Shown here: one piece after another, positions 1-8,253 of the stretch | Numbering within the stretch: position 1 is the first letter of the stretch | Layout of the letters: the number at the start of each line of letters is the position of its first letter | DNA from: an uncultured Mucilaginibacter sp. | GTDB lineage: Bacteria; Bacteroidota; Bacteroidia; Sphingobacteriales; Sphingobacteriaceae | DNA: 55,732 nt | Direction of reading: 5' to 3' | Assembly (NCBI RefSeq): GCF_903893715.1 | Contig: NZ_CAITNG010000064.1 | Span: 1-55,732, forward strand | Translations under genes and position numbers: made by a program | The notes under the pieces: generated by a model | The model's database searches: none | The model's input: only the letters and a program-made list of their open reading frames with translations | What the model was told of the DNA's origin: nothing

Positions 1-98
1 GGAGCGGCCTTGGCTTTGCGCGGAGTCCTGAACGCGCTGAATGTTAATGCTGTTAGGCTTAATAAGCCAATGATTGTCAGTATCTTATAAGTTTTCAT
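1..98 (-). CDS. N-terminus of a secreted protein, cut by the window edge
   Basis: Reading leftward from the ATG at 98-96 there are 32 complete codons and no stop before the window ends. The residues start MKTYKILTIIGLLSLTALTF, a basic N-terminus followed by a hydrophobic stretch, which is a standard signal peptide with a likely cut near residue 23. Nothing of the mature domain is visible, so no function can be given. It lies downstream of the GH13 gene on the same strand but 426 bases of repeats separate them, so it is probably a separate transcript. Confidence 0.6.
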   Translation of the reverse strand, partial: MKTYKILTIIGLLSLTALTFSAFRTPRKAKAA

Positions 99-232
99 AT
101 CGTTTTAAATAAATGATTTTATCCCTTAGTCGATATCGGTCAGCATACCTTACACTAAAATTAGGAAAAATATTCGATGTTTGAATCATCCAACCACAGG
201 GGGGAAAAAGTAAGAACTTTTTCGACCATATT

Positions 233-267
233 TGACTCTTGATTCTCGGCTCGTGATTCTTGACTCT
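233..267. repeat. Degenerate heptad array (TGACTCT type)
   Basis: Five successive 7-base units fill 233-267. Units 1 and 5 are TGACTCT, units 2 and 4 are TGATTCT, and the middle one is CGGCTCG. The array is symmetric in order but I see no inverted partner close by. It is one of a set of intergenic arrays in this window that share the 7-base period but not the unit. Confidence 0.75.
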
Positions 268-345
268 CTCCTGTAAGGGGGAAAAAGTAAGAACTTTTCA
301 AATATTCAATTACCCTCTTTCTCTCACCCGCCATTCCAATGATTT

Positions 346-361
346 CCCGATAGCTATCGGG
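346..361. repeat. 16-base palindrome CCCGATAGCTATCGGG, copy 1
   Basis: A perfect self-complementary 16-mer. Identical copies are at 44236-44251 (inside rnpB), 46022-46037 and 46569-46584. The base before it is T and the base after is A in most copies, so the conserved core may be 18 bases. Confidence 0.85.
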
Positions 362-524
362 ATGACCAATGACTTTCCAAAGGGGGAAAAAGTAAGAACT
401 TTTTTCACTGTTACCATTTTTACTTCGTTCATTTTCCTGATATACAAATATAACGAAAAGGCACGGGAAAAGTGGTGTCGCATTATTGACACTACCAAAA
501 CGTCGGCAACCTTAAATAATCCTG

Positions 525-1907
525 CTATTTGCTCAATACCAGGTAGCTATACGGTTGTAAAACATATTGGCTGCCCAATGTAACATTTGCTGTAGCCAAC
601 CCGTTTTTCCATGTCGAGTTTTGCAGGGCGGCCGGCACGTTATAGGTTTGTACGCTGTTGCGGATATTGATCAAGATCAACACATCGTCCGTACCCGACG
701 TCTTTTCGAACACCACAACGTTATTGTCGGTATAAGGGGTTAAGGCGCCGGTTTTCACCGCCTCGTGCGCGGCCCTGAAAGCCAATATCTTTTTATAGGC
801 GGCCACCATATCAGGGTTGGCGGTGTAATCAACCGCCACGTTGTTAAAAAAGTTGATGGCGTTGGGATAACCCACCTCCTGGCTGTCGTAGATCAACGGA
901 ACCCCACCCATATACGCGGCCGCTACAAATGCCGCCAATGCGCCTTGTTTCGAGCCATATTCTGTGATGGTGCTGCCGTCCGATGAAGCATCATCATGGT
1001 TGGTGATGTATCTTAGCTTTATGCCCGGCGATGGCAGTGAGGCCAGCTCGGATGTGTTGGTGTTGAACAGGTCGCCCGGCACTTGTGTGCCCCCAAACAA
1101 GCCTTTAATCGTACTGTAATAGCTAAATGCATATCCGAGTTGAAATCCTGCTGTTATTTCGCTGCCTTTCGTTCCCTCTGCCAAATAGATCAGTTTATGT
1201 GTTTTTATGTTGCTTAAGGTATCCAAAGCCTGCGTCCAAAAATCGGCGGGTATGTTATCGGCAAAATCGCACCGGTAGCCATCAATATTGGCATTAAATA
1301 TCCAATATTTCATAGCCCTGATCATGGCGGTGCGCATATCGGTATTGGTATAATTTAAAGCTGCCACATCGGTATAATTGGTACCCGGTGGGATAATTAT
1401 ATTGCCTGAAGCATCTTGCTGGTACCAAGCCTTATTGCTTATCCAGGCATTATCCCACGAGGTATGGTCGGCCACCCAATCAAATATAACCGACATGCTC
1501 AAGGTATGGGCCTTCGCTACTAAAGCGCGCAGATCGTCCAGCGTACCGAAGCTTGCGTTTACCCCATTATAGTCCTGAACGGCATAGGGCGAGCCAACCG
1601 CTTTCAACACGCCGATTGGGTAGGTGGGCATCAGCCACACCACATTTACGCCCAAGGCTTTTATCGAGTCGAGCCTGGTGGTAACAGCCTGAAAACCTGC
1701 CGGGGTGTATGTTTTCATGTTCACCTCGTACATCACAATGTCTTTGGTCGCAGGCACACCCGCGTATGGAGTGCCATATTGCGCCGGGTCCTGATAGGTA
1801 CTTGCCGGTGGCGTATTGGTTCCCTGATCACTCGATTGCGATTTGCCACATCCGTATATGGCCACTACAATAACCAAACTCAAGGCGGCTACTCGCGTAT
1901 TTTTCAT
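525..1907 (-). CDS. GH13 alpha-amylase family lipoprotein
   Basis: A 460-residue extracytoplasmic glycoside hydrolase that should act on alpha-glucans. The N-terminus is a lipoprotein signal with the lipid cysteine at residue 20 (IYGC). All four classical GH13 regions are present: region I DWVADHT (143-149), region II GYRCDF with the nucleophile Asp214, region III YLAEG with the acid/base Glu244, and region IV ITNHDD with Asp305. The (beta/alpha)8 barrel covers roughly 45-390 and the last 60 residues look like the usual C-terminal beta domain. There is no SusC, SusD or other sugar-utilisation gene beside it, so it is not part of a visible PUL. The exact substrate specificity cannot be read. 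Confidence 0.93.
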   Translation of the reverse strand: MKNTRVAALSLVIVVAIYGCGKSQSSDQGTNTPPASTYQDPAQYGTPYAGVPATKDIVMYEVNMKTYTPAGFQAVTTRLDSIKALGVNVVWLMPTYPIGVLKAVGSPYAVQDYNGVNASFGTLDDLRALVAKAHTLSMSVIFDWVADHTSWDNAWISNKAWYQQDASGNIIIPPGTNYTDVAALNYTNTDMRTAMIRAMKYWIFNANIDGYRCDFADNIPADFWTQALDTLSNIKTHKLIYLAEGTKGSEITAGFQLGYAFSYYSTIKGLFGGTQVPGDLFNTNTSELASLPSPGIKLRYITNHDDASSDGSTITEYGSKQGALAAFVAAAYMGGVPLIYDSQEVGYPNAINFFNNVAVDYTANPDMVAAYKKILAFRAAHEAVKTGALTPYTDNNVVVFEKTSGTDDVLILINIRNSVQTYNVPAALQNSTWKNGLATANVTLGSQYVLQPYSYLVLSK

Positions 1908-1972
1908 TTTGAAGGTGCTTTAAAAAAGGTTTATAAAGGAATTTGGTGGTTAAAGGTACCAATTTTTAACTA

Positions 1973-2176
1973 CTATTCCCCCGCATATTCCCCCGCGGCC
2001 AACAAAAGCTCAATGCCCCAAAAATCCTGCGTAACATATAAGCCCGTTAGTTTATTATAGCAACGGCAGGTATAAAGGTCGTCGTGCACTTTGCTTTGCG
2101 ATAAGATCACGATTTTATTGCGGGGTTCCAGCACATGCACCACAATATCGCCGGGGTTAAATTTTGCTTTCGACAT
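1973..2176 (-). CDS. Small conserved protein, DUF2158/SH3-like
   Basis: 67 residues beginning KFNPGDIVVHVLEP. The pattern of a short beta protein with an N-terminal 'xGDxV' turn and a central 'YTCRCYN' strand resembles the YodC/DUF2158 group and other small SH3-like barrels, but the match is from memory and weak. It starts 39 bases from the divergent GNAT gene, so both promoters share a short AT-rich stretch. Both proteins start MSKA, which is probably chance. Function unknown. Confidence 0.6.
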   Translation of the reverse strand: MSKAKFNPGDIVVHVLEPRNKIVILSQSKVHDDLYTCRCYNKLTGLYVTQDFWGIELLLAAGEYAGE

Positions 2177-2215
2177 GGTTATTGATTTAATTTGTTTAAA
2201 GTTACGTAAATAACG

Positions 2216-2695
2216 ATGAGCAAAGCCGAACCAATATTAAAACCAACCGAAATAGCCCACCTGGAGCATCTCTTCCGCTTTCAATGCGACGAAGAAGGCC
2301 GCTACTTAGCCGCTTTTATGCCGAAAGACCCCACAGACAAGGCCGCCTACCTCGCAAAAATGACACCCCTGCTCAGCAACCCGACCGTAAATAACCAAAC
2401 GATATTTGTAAATGGCAACATAGTGGGCAGCATTGCCAAATTTGTAATGCACAGCGATGCCGAAATTACTTATTGGATAGACCGAAACTTTTGGGGCAAA
2501 GGTATCGCCACCCAAGCACTCCAAAAAATCCTTTCCATTGAACATGCCAGGCCACTGTTCGGGCGGACGGCATTCGACAATTTTGGCTCGCAGCGGGTAC
2601 TGGAAAAATGCGGTTTTAAAAAGATCGGCACCGACAAAGGGTTCGCCAACGCACGCGGGGAGGAGATAGAAGAGTTTATATATAAATTGATGTAA
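2216..2695 (+). CDS. GNAT family N-acetyltransferase
   Basis: 159 residues of the RimJ/RimL-like acetyltransferase fold, which moves an acetyl group from acetyl-CoA to an amine. The acetyl-CoA pyrophosphate loop is RNFWGKGIATQA at 90-101, and motif B is N122 FGSQRVLEKCGF to about 134. The N-terminal 50 residues carry 'CDEEGRYLAAFMPKDPTD', seen in a Bacteroidota subgroup of this family. Divergent from the DUF gene at 2176. The acceptor substrate cannot be told from sequence. Confidence 0.9.
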   Translation: MSKAEPILKPTEIAHLEHLFRFQCDEEGRYLAAFMPKDPTDKAAYLAKMTPLLSNPTVNNQTIFVNGNIVGSIAKFVMHSDAEITYWIDRNFWGKGIATQALQKILSIEHARPLFGRTAFDNFGSQRVLEKCGFKKIGTDKGFANARGEEIEEFIYKLM

Positions 2696-2758
2696 GAAAT
2701 CCGTCGATTGCAGGAGCGGGATCATTATTGGCTGAAATTAGACCAGCTAAGTAGACAT

Positions 2759-3982
2759 CTAAATTGATGGAGAATCCATATCTTCCTTTTTGCCGGATAA
2801 CACTTTCAAACCCTGAAAGTTAATTTTCAAAACTAATTGGATAAGTTTCATGAAATTTTCTTCTTTCAAGCCATCGGTACTTTTCAAAGCGAATGCCCCT
2901 ACAATAGTAAAGACTACCGGTATACCGAAAAAAACTGCGCAAAATCGATACCAAGAAATATCTGCTTGTGCTACAGCAAGCAAAGCATAAACAATCACGC
3001 AAAACATACCAATCCAAAAAAAGCCCGTGATTAAAAATTTCTTTAGCTTATCTGCTTCTATCTCTGTTTTCGCAAGCTGCCTATTATATTCTTTGTTATC
3101 AATTTTGCGCATAAGATTTTGGATAATTATGTTATTGTCAAACTCGGTGATATAATTGAACCAATTCGTTTTATTTTGTTGTAATATTTCATAAATATAT
3201 CTTTTTATTTCTTCAGCGCCAACTCGATAAACATCCCATTCAGGGTTGGCATCGAATGCCGACGTCGATAATTCTATTGACTTTAAAAACTGTCCAATTA
3301 GGTCAACTGTCATATCAAAGCTGAAGGTTCCGTCAAAAATCTTTTGTTTAATTAAACCGCCCATCACCTGGCTTACATTTGCATTCATAGCTATAAAGTT
3401 TCCCTTTGCAATGCGTATGAATTTTTGATCAAATCCTTCGGCTTCCTCATAACGGTAGACTTGCTCCTGAATGTTTACCATTTGGCTATAATGGTCGTAG
3501 GCATCAATCAGATTATTTGAAATTACTGCTTTTTTGGCAAAACACTCAAGTTTATTCAGACGGGCGGAATAAGTCAAAGGTTGCCAATTTTTTCTCATGT
3601 TTGTCAAAAAGTCTTTTGACGTTTTATCGATTTTCTGAAGATTAATGTCGACCGCTTTAAGCGCGGCTGATATATTATCTTCCGCTTTTTGTGCCAATTT
3701 TGATGCTTTTTCAAAGTTCCCGACTTTAAAATCTAACGGAAAAAGGCAAATGAAATATTCATACAAATAATAATGATGCAAGGCTTTAGCGCGAACCTTT
3801 TCAGAAAGCTCTCGCGAATCATTAAATATTTCATTCAACAGACCTGCAGCTATGAAGTAACTGTCAGCGGCTTGCTTAAATACTGAAAGATTATTATCAT
3901 TTCGAATGGCAACATCCTTGTAAGTATTTGCAGCTTCAAAATGTTTATTTGCTTCGGCAATCTTTTCATTCAAACCAGACAT
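2759..3982 (-). CDS. Unrecognised helical protein with two C-terminal membrane segments
   Basis: 407 residues, no family recognised. Residues 1-310 are almost all alpha-helical and charged; 1-110 (ANKHFEAANTYKDVA, then DSYFIAAGLLNE) read like TPR or SNAP-type helical hairpins. A helical stalk (295-315) leads into two membrane segments at about 316-337 and 346-367, with a short cytoplasmic tail. The gene is much richer in AAA, TTT and AAT codons than its neighbours. It lies downstream of the 184-residue membrane gene on the same strand, 140 bases apart. Together they look like a transferred pair; a role cannot be assigned. Confidence 0.8.
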   Translation of the reverse strand: MSGLNEKIAEANKHFEAANTYKDVAIRNDNNLSVFKQAADSYFIAAGLLNEIFNDSRELSEKVRAKALHHYYLYEYFICLFPLDFKVGNFEKASKLAQKAEDNISAALKAVDINLQKIDKTSKDFLTNMRKNWQPLTYSARLNKLECFAKKAVISNNLIDAYDHYSQMVNIQEQVYRYEEAEGFDQKFIRIAKGNFIAMNANVSQVMGGLIKQKIFDGTFSFDMTVDLIGQFLKSIELSTSAFDANPEWDVYRVGAEEIKRYIYEILQQNKTNWFNYITEFDNNIIIQNLMRKIDNKEYNRQLAKTEIEADKLKKFLITGFFWIGMFCVIVYALLAVAQADISWYRFCAVFFGIPVVFTIVGAFALKSTDGLKEENFMKLIQLVLKINFQGLKVLSGKKEDMDSPSI

Positions 3983-4122
3983 TGTTAAATGGAGTAAATT
4001 TTTGCGAGGTTAAAAAGCTATATGACAAAAATCGTTTTTTATATTGATTTAAGAAATACTTATTAAATGGTTCTCTGGAAGGTAAATTAACGCCTACTGG
4101 CGAAGGCTGTACGGGCGTAACC

Positions 4123-4677
4123 TTAAAAATTTGGCCTCAATTTGGAAGGTTTATTTGATTTGTCTGCGTTGTCATACAAAGTATAGAATTTTGAATCGTA
4201 TCCATTATAATATTCCAATAACAATCGTAGTGTTGTAAAATCTGTAGGCGGTTTATCTGTTTGTTTTCTTTGTGTTGGCAATGTATCACTATTCTCGAAG
4301 AATTTAATATTCATAGTTACAGACTCTTTGCTTCCTATTGGTTTCAACTCTTCAAGTTTTTCTATTGTTATATCTGGAAATTGGTCGTTTTTATAGTAAA
4401 GTCTTGGAAAATAGGCCGTATGGTCGGAATTGTTAGTAATTGTCAATTTGTAAGTCCAAGTCAAATGATGCCTTACTATTGACCTATTTCTTATTCCAAA
4501 ACCATCTTCATCAATATAAGGTATTAGCACCCCGGCCGGAGAAGAAGTGCCGGTTTTGAAATCAATTTTGATTGTCAAAAATCCTCCGACAAAATATCTT
4601 TTATTCACATAAATGATTACTGGTATAAGTATTGCCAAAGTTGCACTGATAACGATTGCTAACACTGTTGTTGTCAT
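4123..4677 (-). CDS. Unrecognised membrane-anchored protein with a beta-sandwich-like domain
   Basis: 184 residues. Residues 4-24 are one hydrophobic segment with no cleavage site, so the rest is probably held at the membrane. The remainder is strand-rich (LTWTYKLTITNNSDHTAYFP) and looks like an Ig- or DUF-type sandwich of the kind seen in small Bacteroidota hypothetical proteins. AT-rich like the gene that follows it. No family was recognised. Between the two genes (3983-4122) is a small GC-rich patch at 4090-4122 with a CGCC/GGCG hairpin. Confidence 0.75.
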   Translation of the reverse strand: MTTTVLAIVISATLAILIPVIIYVNKRYFVGGFLTIKIDFKTGTSSPAGVLIPYIDEDGFGIRNRSIVRHHLTWTYKLTITNNSDHTAYFPRLYYKNDQFPDITIEKLEELKPIGSKESVTMNIKFFENSDTLPTQRKQTDKPPTDFTTLRLLLEYYNGYDSKFYTLYDNADKSNKPSKLRPNF

Positions 4678-4775
4678 TATTTAAGGAATTATAGCTATAA
4701 AAAGAAATTAAAGATAATCATTAATCATACAAATAGGTCCTTTAAATGGCATCAGCTGACTTGCTGGCACACAAA

Positions 4776-5846
4776 TCAATCATTCAACACCCTCTCCAAC
4801 ATCCCCACATACCCCTCAATGCCATCCCTGATCTCCTCTACAAACACAAACTCATCCGCCATATGCGAGCGCGCCGAATCGCCGGGGCCAACTTTTAGCG
4901 AGGGGATATCCAACACGCACTGGTCCGACGTGGTTGGCGAGCCGTAGGTGGTTTTGCCCAGCGCTATGCCCGCCTGTACAATAGGGTGGTCCTTCGGTAT
5001 GGATGATGATCGGAGCCTTGTTGAACGTGCCTTTACATCGCAGTTCACATGTTGTTTGATGATTTCCAAAACTTCCTCGTTACGGTAAGCATCCGTTACC
5101 CGCACATCTACTGTAAAGGTGCAGCTTTCGGGCACTACGTTATGCTGCGTACCGGCGTTGATGACCGTTACCGATAGCTTCACCAACCCAAACAACTCCG
5201 ATACCTTCGGAAATTGGTAGGTACGGAACCATTCAATATCCGGCAGGGCCTTGTAAATGGCGTTCTCGCCTTCCTCTCGGGCGGCATGGCCGGCTTTGCC
5301 ATGTGCGGTACAATCCAGCACCATCAAACCACGTTCGGCAATGGCCAAATTCATCAGCGTAGGTTCGCCTACAATGGCGAAGTCGAGTTTGCCCAATTCG
5401 GGCAGTACGCTTTCTAAGCCATTCATCCCCGTTATTTCCTCTTCGGCGGTGGCGGCAAGGCACAGGTTATATTTTAGGTCTTTGCGGTCGTAAAAATAAA
5501 GGAAGGTCGCGATCAACGAAACCAGACAGCCCCCGGCATCATTGCTGCCCAGTCCGTACAACTTGCCGTCTTCAATTTTGGCATCGAACGGGTCGCGGGT
5601 ATAACCGGCATTAGGTTTCACCGTATCATGGTGCGAATTGAGCAAAATAGTCGGCTTTGCCGCATCGAAATGCTGATTGTAAGCCCAAACATTATTGTCA
5701 CTACGGTGCGTTTTGACCCCATGACCCCATAAAAAGTCCTCGATGAGTTTAGCGGTGCCCTCTTCCTGTTTACTGAGCGAGGGGGTACCTATCAGTTGTA
5801 TCAGCAGGTTAACGGCATCGGTGTATAGGGTTTGGGTGTCTAACAT
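4776..5846 (-). CDS. M20 family deacylase (ArgE/DapE-like)
   Basis: 356 residues from the ATG at 5846. This is the di-zinc amidase family that includes acetylornithine deacetylase and succinyl-diaminopimelate desuccinylase; the Bacteroidota member usually serves arginine synthesis. Seen motifs: LLNSHHDTV (metal His and Asp), GSNDAGG (bridging Asp), ATAEEE (general base and metal Glu), VGEPT, and the dimerisation-domain HGKAGHAA. An upstream in-frame ATG at 5882 would add 12 basic residues, but those codons come from a dispersed GC-rich repeat, so I prefer 5846. No other arg or dap genes are near. Confidence 0.9.
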   Translation of the reverse strand: MLDTQTLYTDAVNLLIQLIGTPSLSKQEEGTAKLIEDFLWGHGVKTHRSDNNVWAYNQHFDAAKPTILLNSHHDTVKPNAGYTRDPFDAKIEDGKLYGLGSNDAGGCLVSLIATFLYFYDRKDLKYNLCLAATAEEEITGMNGLESVLPELGKLDFAIVGEPTLMNLAIAERGLMVLDCTAHGKAGHAAREEGENAIYKALPDIEWFRTYQFPKVSELFGLVKLSVTVINAGTQHNVVPESCTFTVDVRVTDAYRNEEVLEIIKQHVNCDVKARSTRLRSSSIPKDHPIVQAGIALGKTTYGSPTTSDQCVLDIPSLKVGPGDSARSHMADEFVFVEEIRDGIEGYVGMLERVLND

Positions 5847-5852
5847 GATAAA

Positions 5853-5880
5853 AACTTTGCGTCCTCGCGCCTTTGCGCGC
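5853..5880. repeat. Dispersed TCTTCGCGCCTTTGCG-type repeat, copy 1
   Basis: The stretch CTTTGCGTCCTCGCGCCTTT and its following CGCG closely match 29611-29638. It sits just before the M20 start and creates a false N-terminal extension of that reading frame. Confidence 0.6.
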
Positions 5881-6018
5881 ACCGTAAAATTAGCTATTAT
5901 TCAGGTTTGTTTAATCATCACCAACAATTAAGCTATATTTAGCCTTAATAAAGCTGTTACGTTCAGTTTTTCTCCAAATTTTAATAGTAGTTTTGTTAGC
6001 AACGTTTGATGATACTAA

Positions 6019-7308
6019 ATGAGATTTGCCTTACCTGTTAGCCTTGTTATCAATTTTATATGTTTTGCTTTTACGCCCGTATTGGGGCAGCAAGCCACGC
6101 TCGATTACTTTATCGACCATGCCCTTAAAAGCGACCCTAACATCCGCACCAACGTCAACAACCAGCAGCTATATACCCTGCAATCGCAATTGATCGACGC
6201 GCAAAACAGAAAACCGCAGGTCGCCTTTACTTCCGATTATTTGTTCGTACCATACTTTGGCAGTAACGGGCATGTTATCAGCATCACGCCCAATCCATCG
6301 GATAATGCCTTCGGTTATGATATAGGTTTAACCAATGGCGGCACCTACGCCACCCAGATGCAGGCCACGCTCAACCTCTTCAACAAAAAAACCATCAGCG
6401 CCCTGCAGGATCAGAATACGGGCCTGGCAAATGCCAACAGCTATGCCAAGGGCCAATTGGAGCACGACCTGCGCCGGGCCATTACCGACCAATACATTTT
6501 GGTTTACCAGGCCCAACAGCAGGAAGAATACCTGAACAGCATCATCCACGAAATAAACGAACGCCGCCCAACCGTTGAGGCCCTTGTAAAACGCGGCCTG
6601 TTACAACAAAGCGACTACTTGCTGTTAGAGATAGAACTGAATACCCGCCAAAACGACCTGAGCACCGCCCGCATTGCCGAAGTGAGTGCCTACGGCACGC
6701 TCAAAAACCTGTCGATTGTAAGCGATACCGGTCTGGCCAAATTGCAGGAACCGGCGCTTAGTATAGCTGTCAACCCTAATACCTTCTATTTCAAACAAAA
6801 ATTTAAGCTCGATAGCCTCAATCTTGTATTGCAACAAAACGCTTTCAATACCAAATACCTGCCAACCTTAACCCTCGGCGGCAACGGCGGTATGCTGGCT
6901 TCCGATTTTACAAACATTCCGCATAATGTTGGTTTCGATGTATCGCTTCACTTAAATATTCCCATTTATGATGGCCACCAGCGCAAAATAGTGGAGAGCC
7001 AAAACAAAGTAGCTCAGCAAAACATCATTTATGCCCGCGATAATTTTACCGTTCAGCAAAAAAATTACCTCGAAAGCGTCCATAAACAGATTGACTTATT
7101 CAATCAAAGCAATACCCAACTACAGGGCCTGATAGACAAGCAGGAACTCTTGCTAAAACTGGATGCCGAAAAGCTGCAAAGCGGCCAGCTGTCCATCATC
7201 GAATACGTAAAATCGCTGCAGGATTACGCCGCGGCAAAACAGAGTTTAACGGTAGCAAAATCACAGCTTTTGCTGCTAATTGATCAATACAACTATTATA
7301 ACTGGTAA
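6019..7308 (+). CDS. TolC-family outer membrane efflux channel
   Basis: 429 residues, signal peptide to about residue 23, then the two-fold repeated helical OEP architecture typical of TolC. Helical stretches with LQSQLIDAQNRKPQV near residue 55 and LLLKLDAEKLQSGQLSI near the C-terminus are the paired alpha-barrel repeats. It is the first gene of an efflux operon: the adaptor starts 1 base after its stop and the RND permease follows. It should form the outer-membrane duct of that pump. The name TolC-family is firm, the substrate is not known. Confidence 0.93.
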   Translation: MRFALPVSLVINFICFAFTPVLGQQATLDYFIDHALKSDPNIRTNVNNQQLYTLQSQLIDAQNRKPQVAFTSDYLFVPYFGSNGHVISITPNPSDNAFGYDIGLTNGGTYATQMQATLNLFNKKTISALQDQNTGLANANSYAKGQLEHDLRRAITDQYILVYQAQQQEEYLNSIIHEINERRPTVEALVKRGLLQQSDYLLLEIELNTRQNDLSTARIAEVSAYGTLKNLSIVSDTGLAKLQEPALSIAVNPNTFYFKQKFKLDSLNLVLQQNAFNTKYLPTLTLGGNGGMLASDFTNIPHNVGFDVSLHLNIPIYDGHQRKIVESQNKVAQQNIIYARDNFTVQQKNYLESVHKQIDLFNQSNTQLQGLIDKQELLLKLDAEKLQSGQLSIIEYVKSLQDYAAAKQSLTVAKSQLLLLIDQYNYYNW

Positions 7309-7309
7309 A

Positions 7310-8251
7310 ATGTATAAAAACAGGTACCTCATATTTGGATTAAGTGCGCTGCTGATTTTACAGTCGGCATGCTCGAGTGCGCCACCCGCCGCTGCCGACG
7401 ACGCGGCCGTAGCCAGCATCCCCAATGTTACCGTGGGCAACCCCGTAACACATAGTTTCAGCAATAGCATCACCTTTACGGGAACAACCCAGTACCAGCA
7501 AAAAGCGGTTATCCGCGCGGGCCTTGCGGGATATGTGCACCATCGGGGCTGGAAAATGGGCGATGTGGTAAAAGCCGGCCAAATCTATTGCACCATCACC
7601 AGCAAAGAGCAGGAAGCCTTAAAGGGTTTGGATAAAACCGATATCCTCAAACAATTCCGCAACCCCATAGCCATTACATCGGGCACCACAGGCATCATCA
7701 CCGCGGTTAACTACCAAAACGGCGATTACGTTGCCGAGGGCGATATTTTGGCTACGCTTACGCAACAATCATCATTAGTGCTGCTGGTAAACGTACCTGT
7801 AGAGTACCTCGATAGGGTAAAGGCGGGCACATCGGTTACCATCATCACACCCGATGGCCGCAAAATGGACGGCCGCCTGCAAGCCGGACTTCCTACAGCC
7901 GATCCATTGGCGCAAACGCAATCATTTATCGTTCCGGTAGGTTCAAGCAATTTGCCCGAGGGCGCCAATTTAAAAGTGCTGATACAACTATCGGGCCCGC
8001 AGCAAGGCTTAGCTGTACCGGTTAAAGCTGTACAAACAGATGAAACGCAAGAACATTTCTGGGTATTTAAGTTAGGGAAAGATGGTCGCGCTTACAAAGT
8101 GGATGTACAAGCAGGCAAAATATCGGCCGACTCGTTACAGGAAATACAAACCAAAGGCCTGAGCGTGAATGACAAAGTGATACTGGATGGCGCTTATGGT
8201 TTGGCCGATTCATCGAAAGTAAAAATAGCCGGTAAAGGCGATAAGGATTAA
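7310..8251 (+). CDS. RND efflux periplasmic adaptor (HlyD/MFP), lipoprotein
   Basis: Membrane-fusion protein that links the inner-membrane permease to TolC. I place the start at 7310, one base after the TolC stop; this gives a clean lipoprotein signal with the cysteine at residue 21 (LQSAC). The split lipoyl half-motifs are 'VIRAGLAGYVHHRGWKMGD' and 'GTTGIITAVNYQNGDYVAEGD', with a short helical hairpin between, then the beta-barrel and membrane-proximal domains. The short hairpin is typical of adaptors for CusA-like and small Bacteroidota RND pumps. A longer frame starting at 7280 overlaps TolC and hides the signal peptide. Confidence 0.92.
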   Translation: MYKNRYLIFGLSALLILQSACSSAPPAAADDAAVASIPNVTVGNPVTHSFSNSITFTGTTQYQQKAVIRAGLAGYVHHRGWKMGDVVKAGQIYCTITSKEQEALKGLDKTDILKQFRNPIAITSGTTGIITAVNYQNGDYVAEGDILATLTQQSSLVLLVNVPVEYLDRVKAGTSVTIITPDGRKMDGRLQAGLPTADPLAQTQSFIVPVGSSNLPEGANLKVLIQLSGPQQGLAVPVKAVQTDETQEHFWVFKLGKDGRAYKVDVQAGKISADSLQEIQTKGLSVNDKVILDGAYGLADSSKVKIAGKGDKD

Positions 8252-8253
8252 AA

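Larger units (their letters stand above)
199..405. repeat. Three copies of a GGGGGAAAAAGTAAGAAC hairpin repeat
   Basis: Copies lie at 199-223, 277-298 and 382-405. Each is a G-run followed by AAAAAGT AAGA ACTTTTT, a perfect 7-base stem with a 4-base loop. Spacers are 53 and 83 bases and unrelated to each other. They fill the gap between the GH13 gene and the cut-off gene at the left edge. A longer relative, with GGGAAGTAA and TTACTTCCC arms, is at 21251-21286. No gene is seen in 99-524. Confidence 0.8.

Noticed and set aside
199..405. CRISPR-like array from three spaced identical repeats
   Set aside because: Spacers differ in length (53 and 83), only three repeats, no leader or cas gene, and the repeats are self-hairpins found elsewhere.
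260..583. 107-codon frame on the + strand
   Set aside because: It runs through the GGGGGAAAAAGTAAG repeats and into the GH13 3' end; the peptide is low quality with no domain.
4081..4122. attachment site or terminator in the GC-rich patch between the AT-rich genes
   Set aside because: Only a 4-base hairpin stem, no T-run and no second copy in the window.
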